A stretch of DNA of 64,000 nucleotides from Glebionis coronaria (Eukaryota > Streptophyta > Magnoliopsida > Asterales > Asteraceae). The position numbers and the translations under genes were made by a program. The notes beneath the pieces were generated by a model. The model had not been told where the DNA came from, ran no database searches, and worked only from the letters and a program-made list of their open reading frames with translations. Shown piece by piece: positions 11,522-23,938 of the stretch. The number at the start of each line of letters is the position of its first letter. The stretch's first letter is position 1. The DNA lies in assembly GCA_025667525.1 (NCBI GenBank), contig CM046878.1, positions 402,063,275 to 402,127,274 on the forward strand, in the 5' to 3' direction.

Positions 11522-13589
11522 AGATTGTCTTATGAATTACTCTTTATTACCCTCGTGTAACCCGCTACCTATTTTATAAGTTACCATATATAACTTAAAC
11601 TGGTGTTGCTTGCAAATCATTTTACAAAATGTTCCACTTGGGCCTTATTAAACTTGAATGTTATCTTTTAAAATTAATTTATATTAATTTTACAATATAC
11701 TTTCACAAATTGTTCAACAGTTGCTCTTGTAAAGGATTCTTGTAACAATAAAATGGTTGACTTAAACATCTAGTTAATTAGTTACTAGCGAAGAGTTTCA
11801 TAAATTATTTTGATTCCGTTTTTACAAATGGCATTATATGCATATTTAAAATCATATGACATGTAATAATGGCTTGACGAACCTGAGCATCGCATTGCTA
11901 GCCCTAAATTATGCATGGCCTGATCACCTATGCGTAATTTAGAAGGAGCCATGCGAGGCCGAATAGTAGTCACCTTAAATATTTGGCCAGGAACCAACTT
12001 TTTACTTGTATTTCTGAAAAAAAGTTAGAAAAATGAAAATTTTGAAAACTTTTACATCTTATGCGAGTAGCAACAGTTCGCGACATACACATACGAACCC
12101 TTATCTTTTTCTTGAACAAAGTACATGCCTCAAGCACATATTTCCTTACTCAACGATCTTTGTTTTACATGTTACCTCATCTTCCTTCGTGATATCATTC
12201 TCGTTACCACTTGTCCAATTTGTTACCATTGATACCAGACTGGAGAGTTTCAACGTTGTTATGCTTCTACATCGATCGACTTTCTCTATCTATTTTAGTA
12301 ACCCTTCGAAACATCTTTGGACGCGTATAATGATTTATGGGTAGACATGGATAATGATTTTCTTTATCCGTCATGATGTTTTTTTAGACTATATCGTCTT
12401 GAAATTCATTCTTGTGAACCACGTATTTATTTCGCCTCTCATTGCTAATGATGCTCATTTACCAGAATTACTCTCAAGTGACTTCTTAGGAAATTTTCTT
12501 TGTTTTAAAAATTTATTGTGGCTTTTCTCTTTCGATCGTGTATCGACCACCGAGAACTTAATAAGTCATTGTTGGTGACACCAATCACACTCGTGAATTA
12601 ATCTTGCTCAATCCTTTGTTTCATATTGTCCCTATCATTGATGCATCTATTTTATCATGTTCGTTAAGAAATTGGTACAAATTACGTTTATCCTCTCGCG
12701 CTATTGCTCGCATATTAATTGTTGATTATTATTCGTTTCATTACTTGTTTGCTATCTTGTCACTTTTGAAAACCAGAATATGTCACACCTTTACTATTTG
12801 GTGCAGTAAACACCTTCTTGATTTCTAAAAATTATAATTAATTTTTAAGAACGTTTTATACATTTTATCAAATGTTTAAATTACCGAAATAACTGTTTCA
12901 AGTTAAATATCAGATCTATACATCCTCTTTGATAGATTATACCTAGTGTTTAAAAGGATGTCAAGCTGTATCTTTTAAAGTATTTGATTATATCATACTT
13001 TACTTTCAACCTAATGAAATTATCAATTCAATTTATAATTTCTAACAATGATTCTAAATAATTTGGAAACTTGATTTTCTCTAATGGGAACGATAAACCT
13101 GAGTTTTTAGCAATAATTTCATACAATCATCCAAAATCTCTTAAGCTGATTGAGATAACTATTTTAACTGTTCCACTTTTTACTTTGAAATCTTGATCAA
13201 GAAAAAGATTTAGCAACTGCTTACCCACTCATTTTATATAGTTTGATTTCAAATCACTAAACCTTGTAAAATTTTCTTTTAATCAAGAACATACTTAAGC
13301 TAATGAAAGTAATACAAAATCCTAAACAAGTAATTATGACAACTTGCATTTTAAATGTTAATATGTAATTCATTTTTCCCTTATATTTCTCTTGTAATCA
13401 AGATTGTTACATTTTAAAATTGTCATGTTTTACAGTTGCGCGATTTGCGACTCCTTGTTGATTAACAACCTTGATTCATTTTAGCGCACCCTGTTCGTTT
13501 AAGAAATTCTTGTGTTCTCTCTATCTCTTGATATTCCTCCGTACTGAAAGGTCATTATTCTAATCCGAGTTTGAATCTTATTCGAAAAG
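11522..13589. other. Heavily decayed sequence, probably remains of the E3 internal region
   Basis: It lies between the end of LTR E2 and the recognisable integrase relic of E3. Three short plus-strand frames (12033-12344, 12354-12578, 12604-12828) follow each other, but their residues match no domain I know and the composition is AT-rich. I treat it as eroded retrotransposon sequence with no supportable gene. Confidence 0.4.
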
Positions 13590-13745
13590 GAGTTAAGAAA
13601 CTGAAGTATAGTGAATTCTATTTTTTAACGTATGTCGTGGTGCAGAAATTACTTGCGAAGCATTGAATTTGTTCTACACTTTGCATCTCCATTTGTTTGC
13701 ATCTTCCCCCGTCTCCAGTAGAACTATGAGGGACCAGAGTTCCTT
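13590..13745 (+). pseudogene. pol: Relic of Tekay integrase C-terminus (element E3)
   Basis: A short stretch reads GVKKLKYSE and then degenerates, ending in a DNA block whose CATTTGTTTG corresponds to the HLF end of the chromodomain-like tail seen intact in E1. It sits at the expected distance before the polypurine tract and LTR of E3. Many substitutions and stops make it unreadable as protein. The assignment rests on position and patchy nucleotide resemblance to the E1 tail, so it is an inference. Confidence 0.45.
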
Positions 13746-13757
13746 TAGGGGGTAGAC
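13745..13757 (+). promoter_or_regulatory. Polypurine tract of E3
   Basis: TTTAGGGGGTAGAC lies directly before the LTR start, the same arrangement as in other Tekay-type elements. Confidence 0.6.
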
Positions 13758-16660
13758 TATAAGAACTCGTATTTTTCCCAGTATTATTTTATTCTTTTAT
13801 TCGTGCTTCTTAAATTTTCTAACGTATTACATTTTCTTGTATTCTTATATGTAAAATCCTAAGATCTTAATATTCTAATAAATTATACTTTTTAAGTATT
13901 TTCTGATCAATGATAATACTTTACTTGGAATTATAAAATTTTTATTTTATTTTTCCATATTTATTTAAATCAAAGTTTTTGATTTGAAATCACCCGCGTG
14001 CATTTTACAAAGAGTTTACTAAAATCAATGAACAACGAGAACTTCTAATGATCGCGATACCGACAGATGCCCAATATTTTACATTTTATTATCGATTGTT
14101 TCGATAATTAATATTTTCGACGATTTCGTTTTAATTACGTGTTAAGTCGTGTCGGGAAACCATATTATCATAAGTATGATGCATTTTAACTTTTGAAAAG
14201 TATTTTTACGAAACCCGAGCCTCGTAAATATTTTCAAAATTTTCTAATAGTCATTTTCTATCCTTTAAACTATTAAATTGTTTTTAGGTCCAAAACTATT
14301 CAACAATTGCAATATCTACCCTAGCACTACTATATAAACTTTCACCAACACATTCTTCTCATTTTTATCAACAAAAAAAAACATACACACCATGAAAAAT
14401 CTCTCCCCCTTGTGAATCCGCCACCCTCACACCATAAAACCATCATCATATTTTTTTCTAGTGTTATTCAAGAAAAACCAAGCTAAGTCCTATTTCTAAA
14501 ATTCAATGGTGATTGCATTGATACAAAAATCTTACATGTGCATCAATTTTCAAGAGTTCTTGTGATTTTATGGTTGGTTTATGTTTTAATCATCATGCAT
14601 GTGATGATCTTGGTAAGATCATCATGTTTTGATCCTAAAAGGTTTTATCTTTTATCTTTGATTTTTTTAAAATTTAACACGCAAGTGTTTAGGAGTTTTT
14701 TTGGTTGATGGGTATGATAGTAAGGTGATTTTAGAGGTATGAATCATGTTAAGATGGGTCAAAATATTGATTTGATATGATTTTTAAAAAGGGTATTTTG
14801 GACAACAGGTTAGAGCAGATTTTTGGTAGGTCAAAGTTTGATAAAAGCTTGAGATTATAGGATAGTATTGTAGTGGTTGTCGAGACGCTCGTTTTGATAT
14901 AAGATAGAGCTTCTAACTCGTTACGGATAGAAAGTTATGCTAGTTTTAGTATTCGTGTATCGGGAGACGCAAATCGGCACAATCCGAAATTGTGGCTGAT
15001 TTTGGGTCCACTCTCGGGGACTTTAGACATGGTTAGATAGTGGATACTACTGGTTTTCAAAGTTCACAAACTTAATATGACGAGTCTAGTAGTAGGTTTA
15101 AAAGGAGAAATGTCAAGATAGTACTTTTAAAGTGGTATAAACGGTTTTATAAAACAAGTATACATTCTGCCCCAATTTTTGGGTTAAGTAAAGTGTCGAG
15201 CTGATGGGTTTTAAAGTATGAACTTTGGCTCAAATTTTGGTGGGGTCTTATACAGGTTATAAGTGACCTTGACACCAAGTTTCATCGAATTTGGACAAGT
15301 CGAGATAGGGTAGATTGGTGTGTACATTTGAATGGTACTTGTAGATTTGTATTTGGACACATAGTTCAATGCTCGTGTGGCGTGAGTTTGAGTATTCACT
15401 ATTGGACAAGGTGACTTACTCAAGTGTTTAGTCATTGTATAAATGATTTAGTTACTATTTCGAGTAAAGTAAAAGATAGTTTGACTTGCATTGACTTGGC
15501 GTCTTATGACGGGTCAATTTCAAGAGTGCAAGTGTTTAAATGAGTATTGATTGGATAAATTGGATAGTATGGATTCACGTGTTTCGTGTCATTAGTTTTG
15601 AAGTATGAGTACTTTGAAAATACTTAAGTCATATTATACTTGGTATATATCGATATTTGAGTTCGAGTCTTAACACGCGCCTTATTTTGATATGTTGCGG
15701 CTTTCGTGTTTTCCCGGACTTACATATCGTCGGTGATCGTCATGCTACTACTTTTCTACTCAACTTCTGAGTACAATGATTCACTTACCTCGTGGCTAAG
15801 GTGAGTTCATAACCCTTTTTACTTGCACATTGTTTCTAAACGTGGGGTTAGATTTTACATGGTGGAACACAACCATTTAAAAAAATTGTATGCTATCCAG
15901 AACTTGTATGCTATCTAGACTTGTATGCTTTCCAATAGTTTTCATTGATATTATTGCTTTTAGTCTATAGCCTTAAGTTGCCTCTCTTGATCATGAACCG
16001 CTAATTTACTTGTGTTGCTAAGCGCGAATGTTGTGGGTGGATCCATCGGGATTGACAATCCCCATCCCGATTACCTTGACGCATTTAACATTTGATTTGT
16101 TACTTGAGTATTTAGGCTGAATACTCACTAGAGGAACTTACACTGAGTTAAGCTTCGGTTCATGAACTAAACAGCAATAATAATAATGTTTCGGATTATG
16201 GTTAATGTACATAACCATTTCCCCTATTTCTTGTTTACAAATGAACGATTGTGTTCCACACCTTTACTGCTAAACCTATGAATATCACTCAACTTTATGT
16301 TGACGATTTTACATGTTTAATATCAGGTATTAATACTTAGCTATGCTTGGGTGGGAGCCCGCAAGATATTATCGCAGCCTAGAGATTTTTGTGTATATTA
16401 AACTTTGGTTTAATTTAAAAACTGTCAGAAGTTTATCATGTATTCTTGGTAACTATAAGTTACAAAACCAATATTAAATAATAAATTTTCCACATATAAA
16501 ACTCTGGGGCCTATGTTTAAAACTCTGATCTTTTATGATGTAATGTATATGTTTTTATTACGTCAACTTTGTGTCAATAGTAATTCATTGTTTCTTGTAC
16601 CATGACGTGGAACCTCCTTTGCTGCCTAGTTGTTCCCTTGCATGATTCTAGGGGTCTCAC
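13758..16660 (+). repeat. 3' LTR of Tekay-type element E3 (about 2.9 kb)
   Basis: It starts TATAAGAACTCG, which I read as a mutated TGTAAGA start, after a polypurine tract, and ends GGGGTCTCACA at 16660. A TATA box (TATATAA) is at 14331. A donor-like AAG/GTGAGTTCATA lies at 15801 and a CAGGTATTAA motif at 16324, about 335 bp before the end. There is no coding capacity. It is similar to E2 only in blocks, so the two are different old families rather than a recent LTR pair. Confidence 0.65.
14331..14337 (+). promoter_or_regulatory. TATA box of LTR E3
   Basis: TATATAA about 575 bp into the LTR, followed by a C/A-rich transcript leader. Confidence 0.5.
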
Positions 16661-16991
16661 ATTTGCGTAGGGGCAGTAGACATGACCGTTATACATGCAA
16701 CATTGGTCACATTGGTATTGCTAAATGTATTTTGAATTTTAAAACCATTTGGCATCCAGATAATATCATTTTTCAATAAACACGTTTAGGGTGGAAAACA
16801 AATACCAAAAGAGTATATAAACACATTTGCCTTTAATCATAAGACACTTTAATCTCTGCCCTAACATTTACACACAATGAATTATTTTTTGGCAAATACT
16901 ACGATCAAAAGGTAACGAATCTTGCGTATTTTATTCTCCTTTTAAATAATCTTCGTCACATTGTCAAAGCGTATTATTTTTAGCCAAAAAT
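16661..16991. other. Short unassigned segment between two LTRs
   Basis: 331 bp between the end of LTR E3 and the minus-strand copia LTR. I recognise no gene or element in it. Confidence 0.5.
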
Positions 16992-17391
16992 TGTTATCCC
17001 AATAATTACTCACTTCACCATGGTTGATTATAGAAAATAGATAGTAAAAAGAAAGAAAATAGATAGAGGTTTTTGAGAGATAAAGTAGAGAGAAGTTAGA
17101 TAGAATGGAAGAAAGAGAAATAATATTAGATTGAGAAAATGAATATCTTACCTTTCCTAACATGCTAGGAATAAGTTTATATAGTCCCAGCCTACATGTG
17201 GGCTTTAGTGGGCAATAACTTTGGGTCGGGCTTGACTAACGTGCTTAGTACCTTAAAAGAGGTCTTTTAAGCTAAACGTCAAGCCCGTATTTCCCGTCTA
17301 TCCTAGTATATATTACAATGCTCCTATGACTGATACATAATAAACGTATGACCGACTAATTCTTGTTCAACTCAATATTTTGAGGCTAACA
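16992..17391 (-). repeat. 3' LTR of a minus-strand copia element (about 400 bp)
   Basis: On the minus strand it starts TGTTAGCCTCAAAATATTGA and ends ATAACA. It aligns by eye along its length with the plus-strand LTR at 44540-44919: same start, the shared CTAGCATGTTAGGA block, TCTAATATT, and ATGGTGAAGTGA near the end. A polypurine tract flanks its start, so it is a 3' LTR whose element body extends to the right. That body was later split by element B. Confidence 0.8.
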
Positions 17392-18036
17392 ATCTCCCCC
17401 AATGAGAGGTCATTCCTCTACGACGTTTGGAGAGTTATAGAGATTGCTAATCTCGTTATGTATGAGACTAGAACGTGTAATAGCAGAGTTGTTCCTTCAT
17501 GTTGTGATCTTTGAGCCTTTGTCGTTGTCTTTTGACTTTGTCTTTAATCTTGAGATCTTTAAACCTATGACCTAGTCATTCTTGATTGACTCAATATTTT
17601 GAGAGTAGCATCTCCCTCACTGAGAGGTCATTCCTCTACGACATATGAGGATTTATAGAGATTATTAATCTTTGTATCGAGACCTTCAAATAAATGACTG
17701 ATTCATTCATTTTGGTCATCATCCTTGATTTGTTGTTGCTATCTTGTGATCTCGTGAAGTTGTGTCTTTACCCACATGCTCACACTATGCATCACCTTGA
17801 AAGCAGTCATTCTTGATTGACTTAATATTTTGAGACTAGCATCTCCCTCACTGAGTGGTCATTCCTCTACGACATATGAGTATTTATAGAGATTATTAAT
17901 CTTTTGTATCGATATCTTCAAATAAATGACTGATTCATTCATGTTGGTCATCATCCTTGATTTGTTGTTGCCATCTTGTGATCTCGTGAACTTGTGCCTT
18001 TACCCACATGCTCACACTATGCATCACCTTGAAAGC
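17350..18036. repeat. About 230-bp tandem repeats covering the PPT/LTR border
   Basis: Two near-identical units, 17574-17804 and 17805-18036, each begin AGTCATTCTTGATTGACT and end ATCACCTTGAAAGC. Each carries a decayed copy of the LTR start (CTCAATATTTTGAG) and the polypurine tract (CATCTCCCTCA). The genuine border at 17350-17480 matches the first part of the unit (ATGAGAGGTCATTCCTCTACGAC). The copia 3' untranslated region therefore contains three copies of its own PPT/LTR junction. Confidence 0.8.
17392..17400 (-). promoter_or_regulatory. Polypurine tract of the minus-strand copia
   Basis: The minus strand reads GGGGGAGAT immediately before the LTR start TGTTAGCC. Confidence 0.75.
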
Positions 18037-18265
18037 TTGCTAACAATTTTCTTTAAAGAGAGGTCATTCCACTGAGAGGCATTTCTTCAATTTTGAAGCT
18101 AAAGTCTTTAGCTTTCTTGATTCTTGGATATGTCTTTGGGCATGAGCATGTGTTTTTCCTTTCACTTAAAATCTTGGAACAAGCGTAATTCATAAAGAAT
18201 TTCACCATTATAGCTTTCCAGTTGATACAAGCTTGATTCATAAAGAATCTCGCAAGTCACCTACC
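18037..18265 (-). other. Copia 3' untranslated region, left part
   Basis: Non-coding sequence continuous with 43697 onward once element B is removed. It contains ATTCATAAAGAAT twice (about 18189 and 18236), with a third variant at 43868 on the other side of B, so it belongs to a second, roughly 200-bp, imperfect tandem repeat. Confidence 0.55.
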
Positions 18266-18270
18266 GCAGT
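18266..18270. repeat. Target-site duplication of element B, left copy
   Basis: GCAGT directly before LTR start TGTAAAAC. The same five bases follow the 3' LTR at 43692-43696. Confidence 0.95.
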
Positions 18271-19038
18271 TGTAAAACCCTCATGCTTTTACCATGAATA
18301 GTACACTTAGTAAACGTACGTACATATTAAAACTTTCCTTTTACAACATGAACACGTGTCACGATTAGTAATTTCAGATGTTATGTATGTATTATTACAC
18401 GATAAGTATTAAGTACGTGATAGTACACAATAATTATTACCAATAATAATTATAATCACGAAAATGAAATCATGAATGTAAAAATCACGAACACGTAATT
18501 ACGTACTTAATTAATATAATACGATTAATATCATTACGTACACGTATTTAATTATAACACGAACAAAAGATTATAACACGAATATACAAACATACGAACA
18601 CGTAATTTATAACACGGGAAAACTTTGGGTTTTCCCTTGTGGGCCCTACTAGCCGCGGCACCAAGGGAGGAAAAGGGGCCAAGCCCAACTTTGTTTTAGT
18701 AAAATAATAAAAGGAGGAAACCTTTTTCATTTACAGAGTTTTTCCAAGAAATCAAAAACCCTACTTCTTTCTTTCTCTCTCTTGGCCGGCGACAACAACC
18801 ACCACCAAAGGGGTGTTTGTTTGATTTTGGTTAATCAAATTCAAGACCGTGTTCGTGTTATTTTCTCCAATCTTTACACGCATTCGGTAATCTGTAAACC
18901 CTTTTCTTTTATTCTTTTTATTTAATTGTTAACACATGAACATGAATTAAATAAAAACAAGGATTAAAAAAGTCACATGATCATGAGGGGTAGAATTAAG
19001 AATTTTTTTCGGGTTTGATTGCTCGGTCGACACACAAA

Positions 19039-19160
19039 CCGAGAGCCCAAGGCTCTCGGCATGTCTTTGATCATGCCAACCAAGATCTATGATCTCGGTG
19101 GTGTTTGGTTCGGTCGGCAGTAGGAACAAGGAACCCCGACGCAAGTCGGGGTGTCCTTGT
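19039..19160 (+). other. Strong GC-rich hairpins in the B LTR
   Basis: 19039-19059 is a 9-bp perfect stem (CCGAGAGCC) with loop CAA. 19058-19077 is a 6-bp stem GGCATG with an 8-nt loop. 19126-19160 is a long stem: ACAAGGA pairs with TCCTTGT, and CCCCGAC pairs with GTCGGGG around a GCAA tetraloop (GNRA type), with only a small internal bulge. The same structures occur in the 3' LTR at 41496-41516 and 41583-41617. Confidence 0.8.
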
Positions 19161-19189
19161 GGTTCGGTTGGATCTCGGCAGCAAGCAGC

Positions 19190-19194
19190 CCCAC
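19190..19194. repeat. Target-site duplication of Athila A, left copy
   Basis: CCCAC before TGATGAGATGG. The second copy is at 33357-33361, and the uninterrupted sequence GCAGCCCCACCACC is present in the 3' LTR of B near 41643-41656. Confidence 0.96.
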
Positions 19195-22100
19195 TGATGA
19201 GATGGCATTTATACATGATCTCATCGTTCTTTTCGGGCTTTAAATGCATACAAATGTCATAAAATACCATATATATGCTTGTGTTTGTTTACTTGTGTGT
19301 TTTAGGTATGGATATCGTGAAAAAGACAAAAGATCACAAGAAACAAGGAAAAACGGACACGAGAAATGAAGCCGTACAAAGAACCGGGCCCCAGTTCATG
19401 ATTTATCCAAGATTAACCCTTAAAGACTTGAAGATGTACAAGATTGATCCTCAAATTATGAAGAAATGACACTTAAAACCCTTGTGAATTCATAATTACA
19501 AGTTTGGTCCCTTAAGTTTGTCAAAATTGCAAAAAGGTCCTTCAACTTTGAAGAAATAGGAAGATTAGTCCCTCATCAATTCTAATTTGTCAAATATGGT
19601 CCCTCATGAAGTCAAAGATACTATGAAGACCTTGTAAGATCAAGAATGTCCAAAATCAGTCCTTCAAATATGGAAAAATGGCAAAAACAACCCTTGAAAC
19701 ACTTTTGCCAAAGTTTTGGGGCAAAAGTGTGAAATTCAGAACTTCAAATACAAAGGGAATACGTTTTGGTGGCTGAAAAACTTGATTTAACCATTTCACC
19801 AAAACACAAGGGCCAAAGATGTGCAAATGAAACATTCAAAAAAGAAATGCGCCAAACAACTTTCCACTCCTACAAAAACGGATCAAAAGGTGTTACTGTT
19901 CACCTTTCACCCCCAGTTACTATCTCACTTAAACCAATGGGTAAATCCCAATTACCCATACCCACGTGTGATTCACACATGCAGAAACCCATCCCACACA
20001 CAAAACCCTCATCTCCACTCACCAAAAGGTCCCACCCATTCACACGTCAACCAATCAACATCCAACTTAGCCTCCAAGGAATGTCAGGTGTCAAAATCAA
20101 TAGCCCACACTCCTTGCTTGGTTACAAAGCTAAAATGAACGATTTGGATGAATTTAGACAGCTCAAACAACAAATGCGTCTAGCAGATTCAAGGGCATTT
20201 TAGGGACTTCATACCTAGGGTTTTCTCATTGTATTCTCAGCCCTTGTGGCCAATATAAGGACTCCTCAACTTATGACAGAGCCTTGTTCTAGTTTTACCT
20301 TTTAAACATTGTAATTCCTTTTTGAAATTTATAAAAGTTGGTATTTTGAGAAAATTGTAATTCCTTTTTATGTTTTTGAAAGTTGGTGTTGTTTAAGGGT
20401 AATTCTGAGTTCCATTTGATGTTATAAGTGTGCTTGAATCATTTGGTTCAAGGACGTTTATGTTTGGTAAGGTTTTCAAGTTTGAAAAAAGCTTGAAAAG
20501 AGGTTTCTGAATTTGCTATTTTTATTGTACTAATCCTTAACCAAAATCTATAAGCTCTTACAAGCTTGTTGATACCAAGCTTGTGAAGGGATTAGAGCCT
20601 TTGGTTGGGTTGTTTGCTCACTTGTGTTGAAGAATCATTAGCATCAAAACCTTTTTATACTTTGAACATCAGTAGGCTTTGATCTTCTTTTTGAAGAACC
20701 TTGGTCTTGTTCTAGTTGTTGAACAAGGTCCAAGGAGCATAGCTGGTCCTCCTAGGATGTTGTGGAGGACAGGTATAAGCTCTTGTTTAAGTTTCCCCTA
20801 AAAATTTCATGATATTGTATGTTTTATGATTTGTTCTGTGATTTTATGTTCTTGTGTTTGAACTTGTGATTTTTGTGTTTGAATCTGTTAGTAGTCATCT
20901 AGGAAGTGTTTTTGAATCATAAAATTAGTAGGTTGTGTTTAAAAATCACAAGTTGCTTTGAAAGATTGTGGATTAAGGTGTGTTTGGGATAACAACCTGT
21001 TTTTGTTTTGTGTTATTTTGAGGTTGTGCTTTGTGTTGCTTTGTGTTGGAACCTGTCTCATAGGTGCTAAGTGACATTTATCTGCAAGCTTTGTGTATAT
21101 AAACACCTAGAATCAACAATAGGCTCTAAAATCTTGAAAACTTGTTGAAATTAGCTGTGGTTTAAGGGACACCTAGTTCTAATCATAGACTAGGGTTAAC
21201 AAGTGATTAAACCTAGTTAGTTACATCAGGGAAGTAGGATTGAAGTGTTGAATTTGGATCTTTGGTCATTTATATCAACAAAGTGTGCTATTGTTCTTGA
21301 AGTTCATATCAACAAGTGTAATATGCTTTGATCTTGTTCCATACTTTGATTCAGTGATTGATTTAAGTTTGTTTGTGCTTAATATCAGTTTATATAGCTT
21401 GTGTATGCATCTGGTTGAATTTGGAGTGCTTATTCTTGCTTAAACTGCTTAAGTGTTCTTGACAGCTTAATATTCATGTCTGTGCTAGATCTGAGCACCT
21501 TTTGATTTTTCTGTGCTTATTCGTGATACTAAAGTGTGTTTTTGTGCTTGATTGTGACTCCTTATGATTAACTGATCACTTGGGTGCCCTTGTCTTCCAA
21601 CAAAACATAGAATCTCTCTAAAATCAAAGGTCAAATAGTCAAGGCAGTGGGAACCAGTTCCTACTGAAAGTTCCCCCGGCTAGTGTTAATTGGACATCAG
21701 CTTATTAATAAGCTATTCTAGCTTATTTTAACCAGCAACAACTTTGATTTTGTAATAGGTGCTCATTATTTGACCCATTTTTTCATACTGGAGCAATTAG
21801 TGGGTTGACTTTAGGGTTTGACTAGAAAACCAACTTAATTGACTTTTTCATAAGTGCTTATTGGCTTATTCCAGCTTATTGGTTTTGCTTATTGGATTTT
21901 GGTTGATTGATTTAGCTTATTGAAGTCATTTCTAACCTTTTGCAAGTTGAATCAAGTCCTGAGGTGCCCTAGATCTCAAACCCGACTATTTTGTCGTTTA
22001 GTCGATTTCTAATTGGCTTATTTCTGGCTTATTGAGTGTGCTTTTTCAAAATTTCTTTTTACAGATCTCTTTAGTATCCCAAAAGAAGGTTGTGTGTCAA

Positions 22101-23069
22101 ATTAGAGCTTATGGCATTGGCTTATTTCTTAATGGGCTTAATGGCCCAATAAGAATAAGCTGTTTGATCATTAAGCTGTGATAAGCTCACTTTCAGCTTT
22201 TGGGCCTTCAGAGTTTTGTGTTTAGAATTGAATTTTGACTGTTTTTGATTTTGGCCCATCTGGGGGCCCAATAGGGGTATTTTGGTAATTTCACTTTCAT
22301 TTTCTGTTTATTTAGATTAAAATAAATTAGTTTGCAAGTTTTTAGAATTTTTTATAATTTCTGGATTTTTAATATTATTTTAATATTATTTTATTATTAT
22401 TTTTCAAATTTCACATTTTTGCAATTTTTATATTTTTCTTAGCTTAAATACATTAAAATAGGATTTTTGCAACTCTTAGATTAATTTTATCATCTTTAGA
22501 TTAATTTTTATAATTATTTTAAGTTTTAATAGTTTTTAAATCATTTTAAATAGTTTTTATTAGTTTAAAAATTTATAAAGTAGTTTTTAATCTTTTTAGG
22601 TCATTTTAGAGGTTTACCAATTGAAAAATCTTTATTTGGGCTTTTTGATAATTAATTTGATTTTTAGGGCTTTAATTAGCATTTAGAAATTAATATTTAA
22701 TTAATTAAAAGGTTTGAAAAAGTTTTGATCATTGGTAAACTCTTAGTTTATTTATTTTGATTTTTGGTAAATTTGTGGTAATTTTTAGAATTAATTTTTA
22801 TTTTTGCTCATTTTACGGTTTTACGTTTCGTCATAGTAGTAATTAATTTCACGTCTTCGTCATTCTCTTTTCTCATCCCCTTCTAAACCAATATTAATCT
22901 CAAATCTTGCTACATTTTAGTCACACACATATACCTCCTTGGGAAACGAACTTGGAATTTCATTAGGGTCATTTGTACACGGTTTTCCTAAACCATCGTA
23001 CTTAATACTTTCCCTATTTTACCCCTCTTGTTTTTCCTAAAGCAAAGGTGTGTAAAAACTCTACAATCA
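19195..23069 (+). repeat. 5' LTR of Athila A (3875 bp)
   Basis: TGATGAGATGG...ACAATCA, with TGAT/ATCA inverted ends. An 8-bp terminal inverted repeat (GATGAGAT with ATCTCATC) could fold at the very start. A TATA-like CAATATAAGG is at 20251-20260, where the 3' LTR has CCTATATAAGG. Compared with the 3' LTR it lacks about 72 bp near 22240 and one 9-bp unit near 22140, which accounts for the whole 81-bp length difference. Confidence 0.95.
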
Positions 23070-23073
23070 ATTT

Positions 23074-23090
23074 TGGCACCGCTGCCGGGG
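23074..23090 (+). promoter_or_regulatory. Primer binding site of Athila A
   Basis: TGGCACCGCTGCCGGGG begins four bases after the LTR end. It is close to the Athila primer site complementary to tRNA-Asp, with a few substitutions. Confidence 0.85.
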
Positions 23091-23938
23091 AGGTGTGTCG
23101 TGATTATTTTGTCTTGTTGTTTTTAATATTAACCATAAATAGTATTTGTATTAGTAGAAATCTAGTAATACGTATTATCGGTTTTTTGGTTTTTCTTGTG
23201 AAATTATTATTACTATATTGTATTAAGTATCACAATCAATACAAAATATCTCCAAAAGTGTGAAAACACAACCTTAGTTGGGATTTGATCTCCTAATTAT
23301 TGTATTCGAATCTCAAACAAAAAGAAAAAGGCAAAAATAGATAAATACTTTCATGAAGCTCGATTTTGAAAAATACAAACTATAAGGTGGGTATAAGGCG
23401 GGTATTATAAAATATACCCTAAGGAAAAAGGCTCTTAAGTGCTTCGTGCCGCCTCGTTTCCCCGCTTGCTTGTGAGTATTTTGAGATTGAAGGCTAATCG
23501 AGGGTTTTGCCGCCCAAAGTATTATTACGCATAATATATTTGCTTGGTTTTCTTTGTGATTAAACCCTCTTGAACAATTTGGTTTTCACCAAAGTTCTAA
23601 ATTCATTCGAAGGCGTTCACTCCACGTGATCGTTTTCATTCTTTTGAGGCTTCTTTAATCAAGAGTTTGATTCGAGGAGAGATTTGGTAGATTGTTGTCT
23701 ACGAAGATACACCAAAATCCAAAAAAATTATAAACAATCAAAAACACAAAAAAATTGAAAATTCACAAAACACCCAAAAAGAATCTTCTTTGCTCACCTC
23801 CCATTCTTCGTGAAGTTTATGATCACTCGTAATTAAGCAAAACGAGCTCGTAAAAGTCTTCAAAAGCAAGCAAATCCAGAGACGTTGATTGAAGAACAAA
23901 CTCCAATTGTTGAACCTATTGTAGAACAAGAAGTCGTC
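23091..23938 (+). other. Leader of Athila A
   Basis: 850 bp between the primer site and the gag ATG. Several short frames but nothing recognisable as a gene. This is the usual place for packaging signals in Athila elements; none can be identified from the sequence alone. Confidence 0.6.

Noticed and set aside
12033..12828. Three consecutive plus-strand frames as a possible decayed host gene
   Set aside because: No domain, AT-rich hydrophobic composition typical of random AT-rich translation, and position inside a decayed element.
8261..16660. E2 and E3 LTRs as the two LTRs of one element
   Set aside because: They end differently (GTGTGACA and GTCTCACA), are similar only in blocks, and E3 has its own polypurine tract; two families are more likely.
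19766..20203. 145-codon open frame in the Athila 5' LTR, also intact in the 3' LTR (29971-30408)
   Set aside because: It lies upstream of the TATA box, has no known motif, and the two copies differ by four amino-acid-changing and about one silent substitution, which does not suggest selection on a protein.
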